NCBI RefSeq assembly: GCF_049723905.1
Contig: NZ_JBJKFD010000001.1
Span: 3,100,001 to 3,164,000 of the forward strand
Length of the DNA: 64,000 nucleotides
Reading direction: 5' to 3'
DNA from: G963665185 sp049723905
GTDB taxonomy: Bacteria > Desulfobacterota > Desulfovibrionia > Desulfovibrionales > Desulfovibrionaceae
Positions 42,592 through 51,279 of this stretch are shown here, one piece after another (positions within the stretch are counted from its first letter, which is position 1; the number at the start of each line of letters is the position of its first letter). Made by a program: the position numbers and the translations under genes. The notes below the pieces were generated by a model. That model had not been told where the DNA came from and did not search any database. It was given only the letters and a program-made list of their open reading frames with translations.

Positions 42592-43191
42592 TTATGCCAT
42601 TTCTTCAACACTTTCGACATTGTCGGACAGTGTTCGAAGGTGTTTCACAAATGCATTTCTACGTTTTGTTCGAATCCGATCTCCTCGATTCATTAAATAT
42701 AAAAAAACAACAAAACCAGCCAGCATGGAATACCCAAGAGTCTTCCATCCAGAATATCCAGCAGCATTAAAACCATAACCGGCGCCAAAAAGTGTTATAA
42801 GAATTAAAAATAATGACGTGTAGAAACCACTATGCCCTAGTCCTAATTTTTCCATTAAAGGGTATGTATGTTCCACATAATGAATATCTTTGGCAGCGTG
42901 ATTTACTAATATTGCTGGCCAGTAATTTGTTTTATCCTTAAAACTGTATATTACACTAACACGTTGCCCTGTTCGAATCGGTATATCTCTCATATGGAAA
43001 GTTACATATTTTTCAATGCCATTATCTTTTTTTATCCAAACACTATGGTTGTCAAATATTTCTGTTTGAACTGGTTCGCTGCTATTAATATTATGAGATC
43101 TAAAAGTTTTAGTATTTTTTTCGCTTGATAAGACCTCACCTGTTACCCGCTTGAATTCTATTGTTTTCTTACCCCATTGAAAATTCCCCAC
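42592..43191 (-). CDS. DUF3592-like membrane protein
   Basis: A 199-residue protein. The N-terminal half is a beta-rich domain (VTGEVLSSEKNTKTFRSH; FHMRDIPIRTGQRVSVIYSF) as in DUF3592 proteins, followed by two membrane helices (about 122-140 and 150-166) and a basic C-terminal tail. Function unknown. The gene is far more AT-rich than its neighbours, as are its flanks from about 42540 to 43430, which marks it as acquired cargo beside the terminase genes. Confidence 0.65.
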   Translation of the reverse strand: MGNFQWGKKTIEFKRVTGEVLSSEKNTKTFRSHNINSSEPVQTEIFDNHSVWIKKDNGIEKYVTFHMRDIPIRTGQRVSVIYSFKDKTNYWPAILVNHAAKDIHYVEHTYPLMEKLGLGHSGFYTSLFLILITLFGAGYGFNAAGYSGWKTLGYSMLAGFVVFLYLMNRGDRIRTKRRNAFVKHLRTLSDNVESVEEMA

Positions 43192-43433
43192 ACCATCCTC
43201 CTTTATCTGGAATATGTATTAGAAATTTGAATCAATTAGTAAAAGATAAAAATATTTATTTTGTAAAATATGGGGCGTCAATATTCATAGGGCTACAAAT
43301 TGAAAAAATGAATTTTGTATTCTCGCGTAAGAAATTGCTATTGAAGAAGTTAGGGGCAGAAATAAGGGTAACGAAGGTTAGGGGGCTGAAATGAGACGTG
43401 AAGATATGATAAAATTTTACACCCCACCGCCGC

Positions 43434-43557
43434 AGGCTGGTGAGAAAGATGCGGAAGCAAGGCGCTAGGTAAATTGATTCGTGACGTGTACTCTTTATGT
43501 ACACAAGCGGGTCAATTTACCGCAGCAACGCTGCTAACGTGTCTTTCTCGCCAGCCT
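43434..43557 (-). repeat. nested palindromic element, copy 3
   Basis: Outer arms AGGCTGG-GAGAAAGA with TCTTTCTC-CCAGCCT (one mismatch), inner TAAATTGA with TCAATTTA, tip GTGTAC with GTACAC. Read on the minus strand it starts seven bases behind the stop of the cupin gene. Confidence 0.8.
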
Positions 43558-43563
43558 AGCCAT

Positions 43564-43854
43564 TTAGCGGTTGGGATGGATAATCACGACCTTCGTCGGT
43601 GTGGTCAGTACTCGGGTAACATGCCTTGTGCCAGCCGGTATTGAGCGCATGGTCAGTCCGGAAATGGTTTCCACTCCATCGTCAGTTTCCAACTCGATTT
43701 CGCCTTCCAGCAGAACAAAAATCTCATCAAATGGATGGGACTCATCCGGCGACACTGCGCCTTTCTCTGCGAAAACCGTTTCTACCTCGAATTCATTACG
43801 CGCCCCAATGAACAGTCTGGAAATATCCGGGATAGGTGGCGTCGTCGTCTCCAT
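43564..43854 (-). CDS. small cupin-domain protein
   Basis: A 96-residue single cupin barrel. ESHPFDEIFVLLEGEIELET and the later SIPAGTRHVTRVL match the two cupin motifs, although the metal-binding His set is incomplete. Function unknown; such proteins may bind or alter a small molecule. An AAGGAG site precedes the ATG. It is the third gene of a MarR-MFS-cupin operon, 15 bases behind the transporter, so it may deal with the transported compound. Confidence 0.8.
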   Translation of the reverse strand: METTTPPIPDISRLFIGARNEFEVETVFAEKGAVSPDESHPFDEIFVLLEGEIELETDDGVETISGLTMRSIPAGTRHVTRVLTTPTKVVIIHPNR

Positions 43855-43869
43855 GTCTTTGCTCCTTGT

Positions 43870-45027
43870 CTATGTGGTTTGTTGAACACGCTTGAGGGTT
43901 GTGATTCGAAACACCAGAGCAAGCAGGCCTGCCAATCCGGTTCCGAAGGCAAGTGTAAGGTAGATATTGGAGATACCCGGGCCAAAGATGAGGCCGGAGG
44001 CTTTACCCGTAATCAAAGGGCTTGCGAATTGTCCGGCAAACAGGAAGCTGGTGACCACCGCAGTGCCCGCAGTCCCGGAGGTGTGCACCATTGTTTTGGT
44101 CACACCGTCCATTATCGAGGGAACCAGGGTGCCGAAAGCCAGGCCGTTGATCACCAGACCACAGAACAGGGGGAGCACTGACGGAAAGGCGGAGAGGCCG
44201 TAATAGGAGAGTGCGAATATGCAGAGACTTACACCGGGAAGCCATCCTCTGAGTGCTCTTTTCAGATTGCCGTACAGAAGACCGGTCAAAAATGAGGATG
44301 CTGTCATGGCTGCCATAGCCGCGCCCGCCATGCGCGAGTCTCCAATGCCGTGCCCTTGAAGATAGAGGGCGAGATTAACCGGGATGGCATAAAAGGCGAC
44401 CATGAGCATGAACATGCCCAGCCCCCAAAGAGTGGAGGAGCCTAAAAAACGCATCCCTTGGGAAGACTGTCTTTTCGTTGCCGGGGCGGGATGATTATCG
44501 GGTAAAAAGAAGAAAATCAGCAGCCAGACCGCTACCCCAAGGAGATAAATAAGAAAGGATGCCCGCCAGCTTATTGCCGCCAACAAGCCGGAGAGAATCA
44601 TGGCGATGATTCCCCCCAGATTGTTCGAAGCCGAGGCAAGGCCCATGGTTCTGGCCTTTTCCTCGCCCGACCAGATATCCGCGATGATCCCGGTAGAAAG
44701 AGGCATGAGAATACCGACCCCGATACCGAGCACGGCTCTCATTGACAGCAGAAAGGGAATGGACGTCGCAAGCCCGCCACCGGCTCCGCCCAAAATATAG
44801 AAAAAGATACCGGCGTACACCAAACGCTTACGGGCTATCCGGCTGCTGAGCAGTCCTGTGAGCAAAGACATGGGGATGATGGTCAGAGCAGGCGTGGTGA
44901 GCACCATCTTTCCCAACATGTCCGAGGAGTTTGGGAAATAGGCGATTATGTCCGCCACAGCAGGCGCTACGGCAGCTCCGGACATGACAGTAAGCAGGGA
45001 TAAAGAGAGAATTGCCAGGCGAATCAT
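43870..45027 (-). CDS. MFS transporter
   Basis: A 385-residue major facilitator with twelve hydrophobic helices. The loop between helices 2 and 3 reads GLLSSRIARKRLVYAG, a form of the family GxxxDRxGRR motif, and the region GIGVGILMPLSTGIIADIW follows. The drug-export branch is likely; the substrate is unknown. The start overlaps the MarR stop as ATGA, and MarR regulators commonly control such exporters. Confidence 0.88.
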   Translation of the reverse strand: MIRLAILSLSLLTVMSGAAVAPAVADIIAYFPNSSDMLGKMVLTTPALTIIPMSLLTGLLSSRIARKRLVYAGIFFYILGGAGGGLATSIPFLLSMRAVLGIGVGILMPLSTGIIADIWSGEEKARTMGLASASNNLGGIIAMILSGLLAAISWRASFLIYLLGVAVWLLIFFFLPDNHPAPATKRQSSQGMRFLGSSTLWGLGMFMLMVAFYAIPVNLALYLQGHGIGDSRMAGAAMAAMTASSFLTGLLYGNLKRALRGWLPGVSLCIFALSYYGLSAFPSVLPLFCGLVINGLAFGTLVPSIMDGVTKTMVHTSGTAGTAVVTSFLFAGQFASPLITGKASGLIFGPGISNIYLTLAFGTGLAGLLALVFRITTLKRVQQTT

Positions 45028-45473
45028 TTTGTTTCCCGCAGCATTTGCACCACACGGGCGCTGATTATTTGGGTGAGGTGAAAGTATTGCTCAATGTCCG
45101 CTTCGCTGAAATCGGCGTACACATCATCTGTAAGCCCTTTGAGTATCTGGAGGATTTCATCTTTGGCCAGGCGGGCCTTCTTCGTGGTGCGGAGAATGTT
45201 GCGTCTCCGGTTGTTGGGGTCTACCGCCCTTGTAAGATATCCGTCCTTTTCCAGGCGGGCCACGGCTCGCGCAGCCGAGCTTTTATTGAACTGGAGCGAC
45301 TCCGCCACATCGTCCTGGCTTGCCCCTTCGTTCTCATAAAGAAAGGTGAGAATTGGGATGGTGGCCGCCCCAAGCCCCCCCAGTCCAAGATGGGCAAGGC
45401 GGCTGTCCAAAATAAGGCCAAGATACCTTGCGATGGTAGCGATTTCTCTTCCTATGGAATGACGATGTGACAT
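45024..45473 (-). CDS. MarR-family transcriptional regulator
   Basis: A 149-residue winged-helix regulator. The recognition region reads EGASQDDVAESLQFNKSSAA, followed by VARLEKDGYLTRAVDPNNRR, the MarR wing signature. It leads the MFS-cupin operon. An AAGGAAAC site lies nine bases ahead of ATG 45473. Two palindromes overlap the predicted promoter, so it should repress its own operon and be released by a ligand. Confidence 0.9.
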   Translation of the reverse strand: MSHRHSIGREIATIARYLGLILDSRLAHLGLGGLGAATIPILTFLYENEGASQDDVAESLQFNKSSAARAVARLEKDGYLTRAVDPNNRRRNILRTTKKARLAKDEILQILKGLTDDVYADFSEADIEQYFHLTQIISARVVQMLRETK

Positions 45474-45522
45474 TTTTTTTGTTTCCTTGCTGTTTAAGAA
45501 AAGGGCGTTTTGGGTTCGTTCT

Positions 45523-45556
45523 TTGTATCGTACAAAACAACTGTTGCATATGCAAC
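45523..45556 (-). promoter_or_regulatory. promoter with two MarR-type operators
   Basis: On the minus strand -35 TTGCAT (45555-45550) and -10 TACGAT (45532-45527) are 17 bases apart. The -35 lies in the perfect palindrome GTTGCATATGCAAC (45543-45556) and the -10 in TTGTATCGTACAA (45523-45535). A repressor on either site would block RNA polymerase. Confidence 0.65.
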
Positions 45557-45810
45557 TGTTGCGTGGCGTACAATTGTGTATGACCTCTCAAAATCGGCAA
45601 AAAATATATCTATCCAACTAAAAAATAAGAATTTTTCAATATGATATTTCTGGTCGGGCCGTCCCGGGTGCTCGATTGAGAGGCTCTCCAGAGAGAAGAG
45701 AAAAGGGCTTGAAACAATGTTCCAAGCCCTGAAATTTTAGGGAAGATGGGTGCGTGCTTTGGGCAGAGAAAAGAATCTTTTCTTGCAATATATATCGAAT
45801 TTTACACCGG

Positions 45811-45960
45811 AAATCGCGGGTTTGTGAAAACGGTGCGAGAGCGAAGTTCTTAAATCAATTTATACCAACCCACAGGCGGCTCAAAAAAGTTCGCGAGCAA
45901 GGGGCGAGAAAAACTCAAGGCCGACGCGTATTTTCAATTCCACATCTATTGAGTTTTATA
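45811..45960 (-). repeat. decayed copies of the nested palindromic element
   Basis: ATCGCGGG-TTGTGAAAACGGTGCG at 45813-45838 repeats at 45967-45992, about 154 bases later. A second partial copy at 45874-45960 has GGCGGCTCAAAAA, GCGAGCAAGG and ACTCAAGGCCGACGCGTATT but has lost its right arm. They form a decayed array next to full copy 4. Confidence 0.6.
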
Positions 45961-45972
45961 CCCAACATCGCG

Positions 45973-46094
45973 GGCTTGTGAAAACGGTGCGCGAGCAAGG
46001 CGCCAGGTAAATTGATTCGCGACGTGTACTCTTTGTGTACACGAGCGGATCAATTTGCCGCAGCAACGACGCTATCGCGCTGTTTTCACGGGCC
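45973..46094 (-). repeat. nested palindromic element, copy 4
   Basis: Outer GGCTTGTGAAAAC with GTTTTCACGGGCC (two G-T pairs), inner AAATTGAT with ATCAATTT, tip GTGTAC with GTACAC. It directly abuts the stop codon of mazG on the minus strand. Confidence 0.8.
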
Positions 46095-46886
46095 TTACTC
46101 TGCCGTCTTTACCTTGTTCCACAAGGCATCCTGCTCCTCGAAGGAAAGCTCGGCGATATTCTGCACTCCGTTTTCCAGGGCCAGTTTTTCCATGGCCTGG
46201 AACCTGCGCAGGAACTTGTGGTTGGCAAAATCGAGCGCGGCATTGGACTTTATGCCCATGCGGCGTCCGTATTCCGCCAGGGTAAAGAGATAATCGCCGA
46301 ATTCTTCCTCAATACGTTCCTGGCTGCCCTCGCCGCGGGCTTCCTGCAGCTCCTTCCACTCGGAAGCCAGCTGTTTTTCCACATCCTCGTCCGTGGGCCA
46401 GGTAAACCCGGCACGCGCGGCCTTGGAATTGATGCGGTAGGCGCGCAGCAGGGGCGGCAGCCCCTTGGGCAGGCTGTCGAACACTCCGGCGGGCTTGTCT
46501 TCGGGAGCCTGCTTTTTTTCGTCGCGCTTGATGCGTTCCCAGTTATTGAGGATGTCGTCCTGGCAGGTGATGGACGTGTCCGCGAAAACATGCGGGTGGC
46601 GGCGGATCATTTTGGCGCGGATGCCGTCCAGCGCCTTGTCCATGTCGAACTCCCCGGCCTGGTTGTAGCGTTCGGCCAGGAAAAACAACAGGAACATCAC
46701 GTCCCCGAGTTCCTCGCACGCTTCGGAAGGGTTGTTGGAGCGTATGGCTTCCACAAGTTCGAAGGCTTCCTCAATCACATAGTCGCACAGGCTCAGGGGG
46801 GTCTGTTCCTTGTCCCAGGGGCAGCCGTTTTCGCCAATCAGGGCACGCAAAACGTCCCTGAGGCCTTCAAAAGATGAATTCGTCAT
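46095..46886 (-). CDS. mazG: nucleoside triphosphate pyrophosphohydrolase MazG
   Basis: A 263-residue protein with two MazG domains. The first has CDYVIEEAFELVEAI and EELGDVMFLLFFLAE, the acidic EE-ED metal site; the second has ERIEEEFGDYLFTLAEYGRR. N-terminal LIGENGCPWDKEQTP is a family signature. It hydrolyses non-canonical or excess NTPs to NMP and pyrophosphate and can lower (p)ppGpp. The start at 46886 lacks a clear ribosome site. A nested palindrome abuts its stop, and cvpA lies upstream on the same strand. Confidence 0.93.
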   Translation of the reverse strand: MTNSSFEGLRDVLRALIGENGCPWDKEQTPLSLCDYVIEEAFELVEAIRSNNPSEACEELGDVMFLLFFLAERYNQAGEFDMDKALDGIRAKMIRRHPHVFADTSITCQDDILNNWERIKRDEKKQAPEDKPAGVFDSLPKGLPPLLRAYRINSKAARAGFTWPTDEDVEKQLASEWKELQEARGEGSQERIEEEFGDYLFTLAEYGRRMGIKSNAALDFANHKFLRRFQAMEKLALENGVQNIAELSFEEQDALWNKVKTAE

Positions 46887-46978
46887 TTGTATTAATGTGT
46901 TGTTTAGAGGGTTGTGGACGCAAGTTCGGCCCAGCGGGAATGCCCGCCGAGAATGCCCCGCTGAAAATACTCAGCAAA

Positions 46979-47614
46979 TCAGTTTTGCGTCTGCGGTTCG
47001 GAATCTCCCGAGGATTCATCATATGACTCGTCCGAAGGCTCATCAGAAGATTTATCCGGCATCATGTCCGGGAGCTTGATATCCGGCATGGAAACCGAAG
47101 GCATTTTGATTTTACGCAGTTTTTCCACGCCGTTGTTGAAAGTTCCCTTCATGTCGGTGGGCAGCAGACTGGACAGAAAGACCGTGACTCTGCCGATATA
47201 CGGCGCGGTAACCGACTCCTGCACATAGGCCGAGTTGGGAATGAATGTGGTGAGCGCCAGCAGGATGATGGCGCACAGCAGCATGCCTTTGATAAAGCCG
47301 AAGGCGCCGCCCATGGCGTGATCCACCCAGGCCAGCAGTGCCAGCTTGAGCAGCCCGGAAAAGAGATTGATCAGAATCCAGGTGGCTATGGTCACCAGAA
47401 CCAGGGTGATGATGTAGGAGGCGGTTTCCGCCGTGGCCGGAGAAGACATGTAGGGCGCAATGTAGGGGGTCAGCTGGGTGTGGTACTGGTTGGCGACCCA
47501 AAAACCGATGAGCAGCCCGGCAATACCGGCGATTTCCTTGAGAATTCCGTGGAAAAATCCGCGTACGCAGAAAAACGTCAGGATGAGAAGGAAGACTATG
47601 TCCAGAAGGGTCAT
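46979..47614 (-). CDS. CvpA-family membrane protein
   Basis: A 211-residue protein with four membrane helices; LDIVFLLILTFFCVRGFFHG and GIAGLLIGFWVANQY are the CvpA signature. The C-terminal tail is acidic and repetitive (DKSSDEPSDESYDESSGD). CvpA is linked to colicin V production and envelope stress, with no known biochemical activity. AAAGGAC precedes ATG 47614; the frame runs on upstream but without likeness. It lies 92 bases upstream of mazG on the same strand and is probably co-transcribed with it. Confidence 0.85.
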   Translation of the reverse strand: MTLLDIVFLLILTFFCVRGFFHGILKEIAGIAGLLIGFWVANQYHTQLTPYIAPYMSSPATAETASYIITLVLVTIATWILINLFSGLLKLALLAWVDHAMGGAFGFIKGMLLCAIILLALTTFIPNSAYVQESVTAPYIGRVTVFLSSLLPTDMKGTFNNGVEKLRKIKMPSVSMPDIKLPDMMPDKSSDEPSDESYDESSGDSEPQTQN

Positions 47615-48177
47615 GCAAATGTCCTTTAAGGGCAGGGTTGAAAGCGGAATGTGCGGCAGGCGGTATGCCGATTCCGACTCGATTGCACTCGAGCGTACGG
47701 TTCTGCGGTTTGGCCGGTGCACTGCCGCCGGAAGAGAAAATTGGTTCGTGTGAGCCGCCCGCAAAAGTGTCCGGAAACTTACGATGCGCTTACGTTAAAG
47801 CACGTTAGCAGATGCGATTGTGAAAATGAAGCGGGAAAGTCCCGGCTTCGGGCAAGGCCCGTTCGCGCCGCTGCTCCTGGAAAATTTCCCCCGGCCACGT
47901 TGTGCTAACTCTGCACCGGTCTTGATTTTTTTTGCACGCCTTCCCCAACAAGCCCGTCAAATTCGTTTTGTCCTTCCCCGGAATCTTTCCTCCTGTTTCG
48001 GGCCAACGGTAGGGCCGCGCCAAGTCAGCGGAAGCTGACCGGGGTGAACGGTAGGTGAGGCCATCGCCTTTGGCAAAAGTGCGCTCTGTTGCCGTTTACC
48101 GAAAAAAGCCTGCACGCCTGCCACGGCCCTGCTATTGGGTGAGCATGGATAACGCTCTGCAACCCCAGGAGGACATT
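47615..48177. other. divergent intergenic region cvpA / symporter
   Basis: About 560 bases with no credible gene. It holds a small hairpin, GTCAGC-GGAA-GCTGAC at 48024-48039, about 140 bases ahead of the symporter small subunit, in a long leader. I recognise no riboswitch class. An AGGAGG site lies at 48167-48172. Confidence 0.45.
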
Positions 48178-48429
48178 ATGAGCAGGGATCTCAAGGAGTA
48201 CTGGAAACGGAATTTGGCGCTCATGGCCAAGCTTCTGTTTATCTGGGCCCTGGTTTCCTATGGCTGCGGCATTGTTTTCGTCAACGAACTGAACGCCCTG
48301 CATATTGGCGGGTTCCCGTTGGGATTCTGGTTTGCGCAGCAGGGCTCCATCTTCACCTTTGTCATTCTCATTTTTGTCTATGTGCTGCGCATGGCGCGTT
48401 TGGACCGCGAGTTCGACGTCCATGAATAG
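48178..48429 (+). CDS. DUF4212 sodium:solute symporter small subunit
   Basis: An 83-residue membrane protein with two helices (about 15-35 and 52-72). The start SRDLKEYWKRNLALMAKLL and the GGFPLGFWFAQQGSIFTFV loop are the DUF4212 signature. It is the partner of the VC_2705-type symporter encoded 119 bases downstream, probably a subunit or assembly factor. ATG 48178 has AGGAGG at good spacing; the longer upstream frame is not supported. Confidence 0.87.
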   Translation: MSRDLKEYWKRNLALMAKLLFIWALVSYGCGIVFVNELNALHIGGFPLGFWFAQQGSIFTFVILIFVYVLRMARLDREFDVHE

Positions 48430-48548
48430 CCCGTTACGGTATGGGCGGCCCAATCAGCGGCCGCAAAGGGCTAACCGAAAGAACGCATGCGGGCGCCCGG
48501 ACCACCAAGGCAGGTGAGCGTCCGGGAATGGCCCGCAAGGAGAACGAC

Positions 48549-50327
48549 ATGGGTTCCATACAACTTTGGACATACGGGATGGTCGGCCTGACCTTCGGGC
48601 TGTACATCTTTATCGCCTGGCGGTCGCGAGTGGCCGACACCAAAGGCTTTTACGTGGCAGGCGGGGGCGTTCCGCCCCTGGCAAACGGCATGGCCACCGG
48701 CGCGGACTGGATGAGCGCGGCATCGTTCATCTCCATGGCCGGAATCATTTCCTTTACCGGCTATTCCGGCTGTGTCTACCTGATGGGCTGGACCGGCGGG
48801 TACGTGCTTCTGGCACTGCTCCTGGCGCCCTACCTGCGCAAGTTCGGCAAGTTCACGGTGCCGGATTTCGTGGGCGACAGGTACTATTCCAACACGGCCC
48901 GGGTCGTGGCCCTGGTCTGTGCCATCTTTGCCTCGCTGACCTATGTTGCCGGGCAGATGCGCGGGGTCGGCATTGTCTTTTCCCGTTTTCTGGAAGTCGA
49001 CATCAACACCGGCGTCATCATCGGTATGTGCATCGTCTTTTTCTATGCCGGGCTGGGCGGCATGAAAGGCATCACCTGGACCCAGGTGGCCCAATACTGC
49101 GTGCTCATCCTCGCCTTTCTCATTCCTGCGGTGGCAATTTCCATGAAGATCACGGGCAATCCCATCCCGCAGCTTGGTTTTGGTTCCACCATTGCCGAAG
49201 GCCCGCACGCCGGACGGTTTCTCCTGGAAACCATGGATGCTATTCAAAAGGATCTCGGCTTCAACGGCTACACTTCGGCCTTTGGGCCGGGCAACCGCTC
49301 CATGATCGACGTCATCGCCATCACCCTGGCGCTCATGGTCGGCACGGCCGGGCTGCCCCACGTCATCGTGCGCTTCTACACCGTGCCCACGGTGCGGGGC
49401 GCGCGGCTCTCCGCAGGCTATGCCCTGCTCTTCATCGCCATTTTGTACACCACGGCACCGGCGGTTAGCGTCTTTGCCCGGTACAATATGATCGATACCC
49501 TGGAGAACGTGGCCTATGCCGAGGCCCCTTCCTGGTTCAAAAACTGGGAGGAAACCGGATTGATCGCCTGGCTGGACAAGAACGGTGACGGAAAAATCCA
49601 GTACCGGGCAGGCAAGCCCTTTGAAGGCAAACCCAGCTTTACCGGGCAGGCCGGGCCGTACGGCCAGCAGGTGATCACCAATGCGCCCACGCCCAACGGC
49701 AACGAGCTGTATGTGGACCGCGACATCATGGTTCTGGCCAATCCGGAAATCGCCAAGCTTCCTGCCTGGGTTGTGGCCCTTGTTGCGGCGGGCGGACTGG
49801 CCGCAGCCCTTTCCACTGCTTCGGGCCTGCTGCTGGTTATTGCCTCCAGCATTTCGCACGACCTCTACTACCGGGTGCTCAACCCGCAGGCCACGGAAAA
49901 GCAGCGTATGCTGCTGGCCCGGATAATGGTTGGCGTGGCCGTTGTGGTGGCCGGATACTTCGGCATCAACCCGCCGGGATTCGTGGCCCAGGTTGTGGCC
50001 CTGGCCTTTGGGCTGGCTGCATCGAGTTTCTTTCCCATTCTGGTCTTGGGCATCTTTTCCAAGCGGGTCAACCGCGAGGGAGCCATTGCCGGAATGGTGG
50101 CGGGCATCGGGTTCACCCTGGTGTACATTGCCCAGACCAAGTTCATGGGCGTGGCCCCGTGGTTCTTCAACATCAGCCCGGAAGGCATCGGCGCGGTGGG
50201 CATGGTCATCAACTTTGCGGTAACCTGCGTGGTTTCGTCGCTGACCAAGGCTCCACCCATGTATATCCGCGAACTTGTCGAGTCTGTGCGGACGCCGAGG
50301 GGGGCGGGAGAGGCTAGTGGTCACTAG
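48549..50327 (+). CDS. sodium:solute symporter (VC_2705/ActP-like) with inserted EF-hand-like loop
   Basis: A 592-residue transporter with about thirteen helices. SSS-family features include YVAGGGVPPLANGMATGADW, GYVLLALLLAPYLRKFGKFT and LPHVIVRFYTVP. A hydrophilic insert near residues 325-400 has DKNGDGKIQYRA at 343-354, which is like an EF-hand loop though the twelfth position is Ala. The likely substrate is a short organic acid such as acetate, with Na+. AAGGAG precedes ATG 48549. It pairs with the DUF4212 gene. Its TAG stop overlaps the first bases of nested palindrome copy 5. Confidence 0.88.
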   Translation: MGSIQLWTYGMVGLTFGLYIFIAWRSRVADTKGFYVAGGGVPPLANGMATGADWMSAASFISMAGIISFTGYSGCVYLMGWTGGYVLLALLLAPYLRKFGKFTVPDFVGDRYYSNTARVVALVCAIFASLTYVAGQMRGVGIVFSRFLEVDINTGVIIGMCIVFFYAGLGGMKGITWTQVAQYCVLILAFLIPAVAISMKITGNPIPQLGFGSTIAEGPHAGRFLLETMDAIQKDLGFNGYTSAFGPGNRSMIDVIAITLALMVGTAGLPHVIVRFYTVPTVRGARLSAGYALLFIAILYTTAPAVSVFARYNMIDTLENVAYAEAPSWFKNWEETGLIAWLDKNGDGKIQYRAGKPFEGKPSFTGQAGPYGQQVITNAPTPNGNELYVDRDIMVLANPEIAKLPAWVVALVAAGGLAAALSTASGLLLVIASSISHDLYYRVLNPQATEKQRMLLARIMVGVAVVVAGYFGINPPGFVAQVVALAFGLAASSFFPILVLGIFSKRVNREGAIAGMVAGIGFTLVYIAQTKFMGVAPWFFNISPEGIGAVGMVINFAVTCVVSSLTKAPPMYIRELVESVRTPRGAGEASGH

Positions 50328-50449
50328 GCTGCACCAAAAGGCACGCTAGCTTCGTTGCAGCGGAATATTTAAGCCGCTCATGTACTTAAGAGTACACTTC
50401 GCGTTTAAATATCCCTCGCGCCTTGCTTTCGCACCTTTTTGAGCAGCCT
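50326..50449 (+). repeat. nested palindromic element, copy 5
   Basis: Outer AGGCTG with CAGCCT, AAAAGG with CCTTTT, inner GATATTTAA-like pairing (ATATTTAA/TTAAATAT), tip TGTACT with AGTACA. The outer arm begins inside the stop codon of the symporter gene. Confidence 0.8.
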
Positions 50450-50527
50450 GGGGAGGGGGGGTGAAAGACTCAAACCCTCTGCAAAGCATGGCGGTAGAAC
50501 ATTAAAAATCTGATCCTCCTTGCAAAC

Positions 50528-50582
50528 AACTCCTTCCCTGGCGGGCCAAGAGCTGACCGCCAGGGAAGGAGTTTCATTTTTA
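50528..50582 (+). terminator. strong intrinsic terminator
   Basis: A 17-bp perfect stem, AACTCCTTCCCTGGCGG with CCGCCAGGGAAGGAGTT, loop of 12 bases, then TCATTTTTAAT. It lies about 200 bases behind the symporter stop, beyond palindrome copy 5. Confidence 0.8.
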
Positions 50583-50633
50583 ATCCAAGTTAAAAGGATG
50601 TTCTTTCTTGTGGGTCCCATCCCCATTTTCATA

Positions 50634-50754
50634 GGCAGTTCAAAAGGGTGCGAGAACAAGGCGTAAGAAATATTCAAGGCCGACGCGTATTTCCTGATAC
50701 GCGAGGATTTGAATATTTTGAAACAACGCAGTTACCGTGCCCTTTTCAACTGCC
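50634..50754 (-). repeat. nested palindromic element, copy 6
   Basis: Outer GGCAGTT-AAAAGGG with CCCTTTT-AACTGCC (one mismatch in 15), inner ATATTCAA with TTGAATAT, tip CGCGTAT with ATACGCG. It lies between two plus-strand genes in the orientation opposite to copy 5, so it is not behind a stop in the usual sense. Confidence 0.8.
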
Positions 50755-50904
50755 GCAGCAAAGCAGCTTGACCCTAGGCCAAAGGAGGGGCTAATTGCCC
50801 ATTTGTAGAGACACATTTCTTCCGCCAACAGAACACGAGCCGGGATGCCAAAAGGTTTCCGGGGCGGCAAACCATGGGCGTTCCGAAAAAGGGGTGGGTG
50901 GATT

Positions 50905-51198
50905 ATGGATGGATTCGATTGGATTGAGGCGATTGGAACGCTGGCCGGCCTTCAGACCACATTGGCTTTTCTTCCCCAGGTCCTTAAGGTCTGGCGCAGC
51001 AAGTCGGCTCACGACATTTCCCTGGCCACGTTTTCCATATTCACTTCGGGCGTTATTTTCTGGCTTGTCTATGGCATCCTCATCAACTCGTTTTCCATTA
51101 CCGCAGCCAATGCAGTAACGCTTGTTCTGGCCTCCACCATCGTGGGCATGAAATTGGTGTACGACAAAAGATTCCCCGTTGGGCAAGGCATAAAATAG
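50905..51198 (+). CDS. SemiSWEET-family transporter
   Basis: A 97-residue protein with three helices and the PQ-loop FLPQVLKVWRSKSA near residue 24, followed by SLATFSIFTSGVIFWLVYGI. That is one SemiSWEET unit, which dimerises to move sugars. ATG 50905 gives the family length; the frame extends further upstream but the extra residues are basic and unlike the family. It stands alone, 82 bases ahead of a binding-protein gene. Confidence 0.85.
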   Translation: MDGFDWIEAIGTLAGLQTTLAFLPQVLKVWRSKSAHDISLATFSIFTSGVIFWLVYGILINSFSITAANAVTLVLASTIVGMKLVYDKRFPVGQGIK

Positions 51199-51279
51199 CT
51201 TTCTAAGTTCTTGCTTTCCATGCTTCTTCCGTTTAATTTGAACAGTGGTTTAAAAAATCGGTCTGGAGTGGGACTGGTC

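Noticed and set aside
43161..43394. A 77-codon plus-strand frame in AT-rich sequence
   Set aside because: No ribosome site, starts inside the DUF3592 gene's 5-prime end and resembles nothing known.
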